20,897 nt of DNA from Saprospiraceae bacterium UBA2365 (GTDB taxonomy: Bacteria; Bacteroidota; Bacteroidia; Chitinophagales; Saprospiraceae): NCBI GenBank assembly GCA_002344345.1, contig DDTL01000071.1, forward strand, positions 1 to 20,897, written 5' to 3'. The notes under the pieces are model-generated. The model made no database searches. It was not told the origin of the DNA and saw nothing but the letters and a program-made list of their open reading frames with translations. Below are positions 15,029-20,897 of this stretch, one piece after another. Position numbers and translations under genes: made by a program. Positions within the stretch are counted from its first letter, which is position 1. Every line of letters begins with the position of its first letter.

Positions 15029-15430
15029 GGCGGTAAAAGTTTTTGTTAAAAAATTAAAAAAATCTGTTTATCTTAAATAATAATTCAATATTTCTCTTTT
15101 TCCAGCCTACAGATGCTGCTGTATGAGCTGTTTGATACGCGCAGTCTTAATTTTTATTGGCAGCTTTCTGCTTCATTCCTGATGTACCATCCATAAAACG
15201 TAAAACTCGCTTCAAAAATTCAAAGTTAATGAAAGATAATGAAAAATTAAAGCAATCTGTTCATTTGTTTCTAATATTATTTTTATGCAAATCAATCCTT
15301 AATTGCTTTTCTTACATTCCGCTTTCGTACATTCATCAGAAAACAATTTTTCTTATCAGCCGGTTCACCAAATCTGTCATTAAACCAGGCTTGTTTCACC
15401 AAATCCAAATGTATTCCCCTTATTCATCCT
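15029..15430. other. Intergenic region between menD and the HTH gene
   Basis: About 400 bp with no gene I can support. A plus-strand open frame crossing it has no recognisable family or domain and is judged spurious. The only candidate signal is a perfect TAnnTTTG on the minus strand at 15219-15226 (TAACTTTG), 190 nt upstream of the HTH gene. No clear menD terminator was seen. Confidence 0.5.
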
Positions 15431-17143
15431 TTATAAAAACCTGAAATATGCTTTCAGCATTTTATCATTCTTAAACCGCGGGGTAAAGACCTCCAGTATG
15501 GCTGGTCGGTTGCCTACCTGTGGCCTCCAGAACTCAGCAAGACAGGCAGATAATTCATCTTCATCCGTGGCTTTATAGTATGGAATGTTGAAAGTTTTGG
15601 CCAAGTATCCCGATTCGATCTGATGATGTGCCTCAAAAAATTGCTCCAGGTAGGGGGTCGTGTCAGGGCCCGGAATAAAACGGAAAATATTGCCTCCCTG
15701 GTTGTTGAATATCACGATCCGGAGATTGGCACTCAGGTAAGGGATCCAGAGGGCGTTGGAATCATACAGGAAAGCCGTGTCGCCTGTCACCAAAACAGTC
15801 ATTTGTTCCGTTGCCCATGCTGCACCAACTGCCGTAGAACTGCAGCCGTCTATGCCTGCCACGCCTCTGTTGGCATGATAACTGATATCAGCCCGTTTAT
15901 CCATCAATTGAACATACCTCACCGCGGTGCTGTTGGCCATCTGTAAGCCAGTATTTTTGGGCAACTGACTGATAACCATACTGTAAGCCAAAAGGTCAGA
16001 CCAACTGGCCTGCTCCATGAATTCGATGTGATTGAACTTGATGGCTGTGTTTTTTGTTTGCCAGGCTTGACGGTATTCGCTGTTGGCCACCTTTCTTCTC
16101 GATAGTAATTCCTCAAAAAAGATCAACAAATCACATCTCAGATGTTTGGTAAGCTTTTTATAGGTGTCGATGACCACATCGGTTTCATCCACATGCCAGT
16201 GCTCAGGAATTTCCCAGGTACGGAAAAGACTTTTGATCTTTTTGGAGACGATGTTGGTTCCGAAAGTAAGCAAAAGATCGGGCTTGTATGTCTCATGATC
16301 TTCGGGCTGTATGGAAAAAAGTATGCGGTCGATCTGTTCTATAAATGATTCATCACCCAGATTGGAGGTGGTTTCGGTCAAAACGATCACCGACGGATCG
16401 TCTGCAATCCGCACCAAAACATCGTTCAAAGCTTTGCTTTTGGGAGTGATCCCGCAAAGGATCAGCTTTCTGCGACATTCGTTCCAGACAATAGCCAGTT
16501 CATCCATTACTTTAACTGAAAGTTGAGGTGGGGGAGATACCTGATCGAAGATCTTTGCAAGGCTTTTATCCTCAAAGTTTTTTTCAAACAGATACAATGG
16601 TTCTCTCAGAGGAATATTGATATGAACAGGACCTTTGGGTTCAATCCTGGTATCGTTGATCGCTTCGTTGTACATCCTGCTATTGTACCACAATTCGTCC
16701 ATATTCGTAGTCTCATATCGGATTTCAAAGCTTTTTTTGATAAAATTCTGATATAGATTGCGCTGTCTCATGGTCTGGCTGTCTCCCTGATCTATCCATT
16801 CCGGAGGACGGTCTGCTGTGAGCACGAGTAAAGGAATTCTCTGGTAAAACGCTTCAGCAATTGCCGGAGCATAATTGAGGGAGGCGCTGCCTGAAGTGGA
16901 AATGATGGCGACGGTTTCACCCGTTTGCTGTGCCATTCCAAGGGCAAAAAATGCGGCTGAACGTTCGTCGTGGATGGAAAATGTTTCAAAACCACCATGT
17001 TCATTAAATGCGATGATCAAAGGTGCATTACGTGAACCAGGAGAAAAAACGATCTTCCGGATGCCTTTCAAATGGCAGATCTGTACCAGACTGATGACTG
17101 TTTGTTTGCTGTCCACGATCAATTGTTTTTGTTTTGTATCCAT
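15431..17143 (-). CDS. menD: SEPHCHC synthase (2-succinyl-5-enolpyruvyl-6-hydroxy-3-cyclohexene-1-carboxylate synthase)
   Basis: The thiamine diphosphate enzyme that joins 2-oxoglutarate (as succinyl semialdehyde) to isochorismate in menaquinone synthesis. The 570-residue length is normal. The N-terminal PYR domain has KIVFSPGSRNAPLIIAF (30-46), the catalytic Glu E60 in IHDERSAAF, STSGSASLNYAPA (82-94) and TADRPPEWIDQGDSQTM (109-125). The C-terminal PP domain holds the TPP motif from GDTAFLYDSNALW (454-466) to FNNQGGNIFRFIPG (479-492). The ATG at 17143 lies within the end of menF (25-bp overlap), which points to coupled translation. It is the last men gene on this strand here; menB, which often follows in Bacteroidota, is not in the window. 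The call is secure. Confidence 0.96.
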   Translation of the reverse strand: MDTKQKQLIVDSKQTVISLVQICHLKGIRKIVFSPGSRNAPLIIAFNEHGGFETFSIHDERSAAFFALGMAQQTGETVAIISTSGSASLNYAPAIAEAFYQRIPLLVLTADRPPEWIDQGDSQTMRQRNLYQNFIKKSFEIRYETTNMDELWYNSRMYNEAINDTRIEPKGPVHINIPLREPLYLFEKNFEDKSLAKIFDQVSPPPQLSVKVMDELAIVWNECRRKLILCGITPKSKALNDVLVRIADDPSVIVLTETTSNLGDESFIEQIDRILFSIQPEDHETYKPDLLLTFGTNIVSKKIKSLFRTWEIPEHWHVDETDVVIDTYKKLTKHLRCDLLIFFEELLSRRKVANSEYRQAWQTKNTAIKFNHIEFMEQASWSDLLAYSMVISQLPKNTGLQMANSTAVRYVQLMDKRADISYHANRGVAGIDGCSSTAVGAAWATEQMTVLVTGDTAFLYDSNALWIPYLSANLRIVIFNNQGGNIFRFIPGPDTTPYLEQFFEAHHQIESGYLAKTFNIPYYKATDEDELSACLAEFWRPQVGNRPAILEVFTPRFKNDKMLKAYFRFL

Positions 17144-18171
17144 TCAATGATGTCCTGCATCGTCCGGAATTTTCGTTCTGTTTCTTCCCATTCACCTTCT
17201 GCAAAAGAGTCGGGTATGATGCCGCTGCCTGCATAAAGCACGAATGCTTCGTTAAAAATATGCATACACCTTAAATTGACAAATAAATCCAGTTTTTGTT
17301 CATGATGAACGGGGCCGAGAAAACCGGCATAATACAACCTGTCATGTTTTTCGTGTTCGGCAATGTATTCCAGAGATTTGTTTTTGGGTATCCCGCAAAC
17401 TGCAGGAGTCGGATGCAGGTGGTGTATCAGTCCAAAAATGTCTTCCGGCAGTTCAAAACTAAAACTCGTTTTCAGATGAACCAAATGGCCTGCGCGTTGA
17501 TCCTCAGGACCTTTCATAGCGTATTTGAGGTGATGTGCTTTCAGTGTATTTTCGAGATATTGCACGACAATATCCTGCTCCATCCGGTCTTTGGGAGACC
17601 AGTATCCGTTGATTTCAGAGGGATCGTATAATTTTGTACCGGCCAAAGCAATGGTTTTCATGACACCCTGATCCGAACGTAACAGCATTTCAGGGGTGGC
17701 ACCCATCCAGCAACCGGTGAGTGGATGGTTGAACAAATAAACAAATGCCTGATCATACTTTTCATGTAGGGCTAAAAATAGTTCGTACAGCTCCATTTCC
17801 CCGTTTTTGATCGTTTTTATCCTGGAAAGCACCAGTTTCAAATATTCGCCTGAACTCGCCCGGATAAATTGATTGGCCAACCGGAGAAAATGTTCTTTGG
17901 AGATGGTTTCGGGTATGTCGCCTGAACCGGCTTTGAAACTGAAAACAGGATTTTTCATAATGGCTTTTGCCTTCAGAAATATAGGTGGAGAAACCTCAGA
18001 TGGTATAAACGGATGAAAAATAAATCCTTCGTCCTTTAAATCATCCGGGGACAATACCGGATCTTTCTCATTTATGGAGGTCATCAGGAAATAATCGCTT
18101 TCTCCCGGCAAACTGTAGGCGACAAAAGCATCGCCTGGGTTAAAATGAAAGGTTGTTGGATTCATATTCAT
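17119..18171 (-). CDS. menF: Isochorismate synthase (chorismate-binding enzyme)
   Basis: Converts chorismate to isochorismate, the first committed step to menaquinone. The 350-residue protein is shorter than E. coli MenF (about 430) but normal for Bacteroidota. Family features are GEYLKLVLSR (108-117) with the likely general base K112, GATPEMLL (157-164) with E161, ALAGTK (175-180), the TPAVCGIPK region (about 246-254), FVNLRCMHI (about 305) and the metal-binding end GSGIIPDSFAEGEWEETERK (about 320-339). Two ATG codons (18171 and 18165) could start it. The gap to menE is 104 bp without a clear promoter. EntC-type siderophore use is possible in principle, but the neighbours menD, menE and menC make menaquinone the sound choice. 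Confidence 0.93.
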   Translation of the reverse strand: MNMNPTTFHFNPGDAFVAYSLPGESDYFLMTSINEKDPVLSPDDLKDEGFIFHPFIPSEVSPPIFLKAKAIMKNPVFSFKAGSGDIPETISKEHFLRLANQFIRASSGEYLKLVLSRIKTIKNGEMELYELFLALHEKYDQAFVYLFNHPLTGCWMGATPEMLLRSDQGVMKTIALAGTKLYDPSEINGYWSPKDRMEQDIVVQYLENTLKAHHLKYAMKGPEDQRAGHLVHLKTSFSFELPEDIFGLIHHLHPTPAVCGIPKNKSLEYIAEHEKHDRLYYAGFLGPVHHEQKLDLFVNLRCMHIFNEAFVLYAGSGIIPDSFAEGEWEETERKFRTMQDIIEWIQNKNN

Positions 18172-18275
18172 TATTTTTAGAGATATTTTGATTAATTGGA
18201 TCTGTATGAAATTAAGTTTTAAGATTCATTGATCCGATATCAGAAATGCTTGTTTTTTTTTCAGTTATAAAAATG

Positions 18276-19352
18276 TTACGATCTTTCCCATATCAGTTTT
18301 ACATCGGTTTCGAAATTTATATTTCTGATAATTTTTCCGTTATCTGTTTTTGGTAATGCATTGATTTCGAACATTTTCACTGGTTTTTCATGTGGTAAAA
18401 CCCTTGTGAGGATGTTGTCAATGAGTTTCTGAGGCTTGTCAATACCCGGTTCCAGTACCAAAACGATCCGTTGTTGGTAAATCGGATCTGCAATTCCTGT
18501 AATGAAAAAAGCAACCGGGATGAGATCCTTTATTCTATTTTCAAGCGCTTCAGGATGTACCTTGATTCCACCCGTATTGATCACAAAATCAGCTCTTCCC
18601 AACCATTGGAACGCATGTTGCCCGATCATTTTAACAAGATCATTGGTGCGAACCAGTTCTTTTCCCAGCAAACCACCTGTGATGCTCAGCCTCCCATCTT
18701 CTTCCAGGTTCAATCGGATCCGATCGTCTATCAATTCAAAACGATCGCTTTTATCAGGTCCGTTGATTTTTTGTAAGGCGATATGCGAACTCGTTTCTGT
18801 CATCCCGTAACTCAAAAAACATTGTGTATCAACTGATTGAAGTCGATCCCGCAATAAATCATCCATGCTGCCTCCACCGATGATCAGTTTGGAAATCCTG
18901 TTGAGTTTTTCATTTTGGGTGTCTATTATTGAACTGATCTGGTGTGGTGTCATCGCAGAGAAATCAAAGTCCGTTTCGATCTCAGGAATTGATGCGGGTG
19001 GGACACAATACAGATCCAGCCCGAGGGTGAAAGCCCGAACCACCATCATTTTTCCGGCGATGTAACGAGCAGGCAGACAAAGCAAGGCTTTATCTTCAGT
19101 TTTTAAATCCAAAAAGCGTCCGGTCATCAGAGCACTTTCTGTCATCATTTTTTTTGGTAACCGGATCATTTTGGGTGTGCCGGTTGAACCTGAAGTCTGC
19201 ACCACTATATCCTGTGAGTCATCCAGCCATTCAGTTATAAATTGAGCGAGGTATTTACCCCATTCTGAATGACTGATCTTCTCCGTAAAACTTCGGATGT
19301 TCCCGGCATGATATTCCCTGCCTTCGATCCTTATCCTTTGTGAATTATTCAT
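18276..19352 (-). CDS. menE: o-Succinylbenzoate-CoA ligase (AMP-binding)
   Basis: Activates o-succinylbenzoate to its CoA thioester through an acyl-adenylate. From the ATG at 19352 it has 358 residues, the short form without the long N-terminal domain seen in other acyl-CoA ligases; short MenE proteins are usual in this phylum. Motifs are the phosphate-binding loop QTSGSTGTPK (52-61), SYGMTETSSHIAL in the middle, the hinge region WLGRADFVINTGGIKVHPE, and the C-terminal lysine motif PKTDNGKI. The start at 19352 overlaps the menC stop (ATGAATAA), so the frame opening at 19403 inside menC is not used. Co-transcription with menC supports the specific substrate. Confidence 0.93.
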   Translation of the reverse strand: MNNSQRIRIEGREYHAGNIRSFTEKISHSEWGKYLAQFITEWLDDSQDIVVQTSGSTGTPKMIRLPKKMMTESALMTGRFLDLKTEDKALLCLPARYIAGKMMVVRAFTLGLDLYCVPPASIPEIETDFDFSAMTPHQISSIIDTQNEKLNRISKLIIGGGSMDDLLRDRLQSVDTQCFLSYGMTETSSHIALQKINGPDKSDRFELIDDRIRLNLEEDGRLSITGGLLGKELVRTNDLVKMIGQHAFQWLGRADFVINTGGIKVHPEALENRIKDLIPVAFFITGIADPIYQQRIVLVLEPGIDKPQKLIDNILTRVLPHEKPVKMFEINALPKTDNGKIIRNINFETDVKLIWERS

Positions 19353-20421
19353 TCGAATTGGTTGAAGTAAGCGATTTTGTATCCCAAATTTTAGATGGAT
19401 CATGAGATAAAAACCCCGGTTTTACCACCAATGGTGACTCAAAATTATTTGAATATAGGAGACCTGTTCCCAATCCCTGAGGCAGCGGATTTTGAAGTGT
19501 GCTGGTCCATTGTGAGATGGCATTGAGGCCGATATTGGATTCGAGCGCAGAAGTGATCCAGTAAGCGATGTCCAGATCCGAGGCAATGTTGATCCATGAT
19601 CCGGCACTTTCGAAACCACCGATAAGGCTGGGTTTGATAATGATGTATGCCGGCCGCATATGTTTGAGCATGGTTTCCCTGTTTTTCAAATCCTTATGCA
19701 AGATCAGTTCCTCATCCAAAGCGATGTCAATCGGTGAATGAATGCAAAGTTCAGCCATTTCATCCCACATATCCGGCATGATCGGTTGTTCAATGCTATG
19801 AATGCCAAATTCAGCTAAATGTTTTATTTTGTCCAATGCTGTTTCGGTGGTAAATCCACCATTGGCGTCCAGTCGGAGCTCCAGTTCAGCTGGAGAAAAG
19901 GCATTTCTGATGTATTTGAGCAAGAACAATTCTTCTTTAAAATCAATGGCTCCCACTTTAAGTTTCAGGCAATGCCAACCTTCACTGATCTTTTTTTCGA
20001 TCTGGTTCAGCATATTTTTTTGATCGCCCATCCAGATCAGACCATTGATAGGGATGGATTGTCGTCCGCGCGTAAATTCTCCCGGAAATAATATTTTTTT
20101 GCCGCCGGTTTGGAGGTCAATCCATGCCATTTCCAGTCCAAACCGGATAGATGGCCAATCCTTGAGTTGTTGTTGCAGGATTTGTGTTATTTCTTCATTT
20201 TCCATCCATTTAGAGATGCCTGCCAGGGTGTTTTCATATTCCGGATGGTCATCGATGCTTAATCCGGGCAACAAACCACATTCGCCCAACCCAACCGTTT
20301 CAGGATTTTTCACGTCTCTCAATAGGATAAACCAAGAGGGTTTTTCATACATGATACCTCTGGAAGTACCTGCAGGTAAATTAAATTTGAGGACGTGTTT
20401 TTTTATTTCTATTTGGTACAT
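19345..20421 (-). CDS. menC: o-Succinylbenzoate synthase (enolase superfamily)
   Basis: Dehydrates SHCHC to o-succinylbenzoate in the menaquinone pathway. From the ATG at 20421 it has 358 residues. The enolase-superfamily barrel has all the expected catalytic and metal residues: the KxK pair K153/K155 in CLKLKVGAID, the metal ligands D184 (RLDANGG), E211 (IEQPI) and D236 (ALDEEL), and K263 in IIKPS. The N-terminal capping domain (about 1-100) contains the 20s loop LPAGTSRGI. A longer frame from 20496 is not used, because a TAnnTTTG box lies between the two starts and 9 nt upstream of 20421. It is the first gene of the men operon. Some OSBS-like proteins are dipeptide epimerases or N-acylamino acid racemases, but the men neighbours settle the role. 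Confidence 0.94.
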   Translation of the reverse strand: MYQIEIKKHVLKFNLPAGTSRGIMYEKPSWFILLRDVKNPETVGLGECGLLPGLSIDDHPEYENTLAGISKWMENEEITQILQQQLKDWPSIRFGLEMAWIDLQTGGKKILFPGEFTRGRQSIPINGLIWMGDQKNMLNQIEKKISEGWHCLKLKVGAIDFKEELFLLKYIRNAFSPAELELRLDANGGFTTETALDKIKHLAEFGIHSIEQPIMPDMWDEMAELCIHSPIDIALDEELILHKDLKNRETMLKHMRPAYIIIKPSLIGGFESAGSWINIASDLDIAYWITSALESNIGLNAISQWTSTLQNPLPQGLGTGLLYSNNFESPLVVKPGFLSHDPSKIWDTKSLTSTNSNE

Positions 20422-20430
20422 AGTAACAGG

Positions 20431-20438
20431 CAAAATTA
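20431..20438 (-). promoter_or_regulatory. -7 promoter box of the men operon (TAATTTTG)
   Basis: A perfect TAnnTTTG on the minus strand, 9 nt before the menC ATG at 20421. GTTTC (complement of 20455-20459) lies 16 bp upstream, much as at the glycosyltransferase promoter. The transcript would have a leader of only a few nucleotides. Confidence 0.5.
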
Positions 20439-20897
20439 AGGTATTTATTTCTGTGAAACATGATTTGGGGATGAAATCGACGTAAAAAACTTTCACTGTA
20501 GTGATAGCTGTTCATTAAGGATTTTTATTTTCAGTGATGGGTGTCTGCAAAAAAAGCCTGAGTTATACTAAGTTCCGGGTAATGGAAGTAATGTGTTGTG
20601 AAAAGATCCATTGAAGGACCGTCAGAATTGATTTTAACTTAACATAACCATAACCAGGCATCAGTAAAAAGGGGATTTGAATAGAGGGATACCTTCCAAC
20701 AGGGATCAGATCCTGCTGGTTATTATTTTTTGCCACGACGGCATAATAAATAATATTAACTTTAAGTTAAAGATTTATTATGGCCAGGATAAGATGAAAT
20801 CTATGCGTTTTACGCCGGAAATCATCTTTTTCTGACAGCCTTTGAACAAAATATTAAATATGTTTAATATATATAACAAAGTTAATTTAATCTTTTA
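20439..20897. other. Non-coding region upstream of menC with several inverted repeats
   Basis: No gene is supported to the window edge. Three inverted repeats stand out. An imperfect hairpin at 20696-20719 (ccaac...gctgg, with a gatc core) is followed by a T-rich run to 20731, like a weak plus-strand terminator. TTAACTT-T-AAGTTAA at 20756-20770 is perfect. ATATTAAA-tatg-TTTAATAT at 20851-20870 is also perfect. The last two could be operators or part of a promoter region for a gene beyond the edge. In AT-rich DNA such palindromes also arise by chance. Confidence 0.35.

Noticed and set aside
15157..15444. Plus-strand open frame of 95 residues between the HTH gene and menD
   Set aside because: It has no recognisable domain, an irregular hydrophobic composition, and it overlaps the end of menD on the other strand.
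19353..19403. N-terminal extension of MenE from an upstream ATG
   Set aside because: The extension lies inside menC, and the ATGAATAA overlap at 19345-19352 gives a better coupled start.
20422..20496. N-terminal extension of MenC
   Set aside because: A perfect promoter box lies between the two starts, and MYQIEIKKHVLKF fits the normal beginning of the capping domain.

Overview
The window reads as a chromosomal segment from a member of the Bacteroidota, most likely an environmental Saprospiria/Chitinophagia-type lineage. Four things point there: the AT-rich intergenic DNA; several perfect copies of the Bacteroidota -7 promoter box TAnnTTTG, with few clear Shine-Dalgarno sites; a menaquinone cluster with the short MenE and MenF typical of the phylum; and gene families common there (a single-chain E1 2-oxoacid dehydrogenase, a 7TM-HD phosphohydrolase, a TM2/DUF2752 pair). 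No rRNA, tRNA, CRISPR or prophage was seen.

Layout, left to right. (1) 79-5047, all minus strand: serine O-acetyltransferase (cysE), mutS and a class I SAM-dependent methyltransferase. A GC-rich 16-bp tandem array lies between cysE and mutS. (2) 5048-5727: a long intergenic stretch with two outward-facing TAnnTTTG boxes and a complete MITE-like element (5459-5662) with terminal inverted repeats, a 9-bp target duplication and an internal GC-rich palindrome. (3) 5728-10464, plus strand: the fused alpha/beta E1 of a 2-oxoacid dehydrogenase, a PduO-type cob(I)alamin adenosyltransferase, and a 7TM-HD phosphohydrolase with a very short extracellular domain. (4) 10593-12213: a family 2 glycosyltransferase (minus) divergent from a histidine phosphatase (plus). 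(5) 12214-12593: two tandem repeat arrays and an upstream region. (6) 12718-14729, plus strand: four tightly overlapping genes for small membrane proteins (TM2, DUF2752, DUF4870/Tic20-like) and a membrane-anchored M48 zinc metalloprotease, closed by a strong terminator. (7) 14783-15028: a small HTH protein, minus. (8) 15431-20421, minus: the menaquinone genes menC-menE-menF-menD. (9) 20422-20897: non-coding, with several inverted repeats.

The four men genes cover isochorismate formation, SEPHCHC synthesis, o-succinylbenzoate formation and its CoA activation. menB, menH and menA are not in the window. The E1 dehydrogenase and the cobalamin adenosyltransferase may be linked through branched-chain 2-oxoacid breakdown to propionyl-CoA and B12-dependent methylmalonyl-CoA mutase; this is inference.

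Most of the window is housekeeping. The parts most worth a second look are the TM2/DUF2752/DUF4870/M48 overlapping operon, the MITE in the probable leader of the E1 gene, the set of short-period repeats attached to gene 3' ends (one encodes the last residues of the glycosyltransferase), and the promoter boxes so close to start codons that the mRNAs should have almost no leader.
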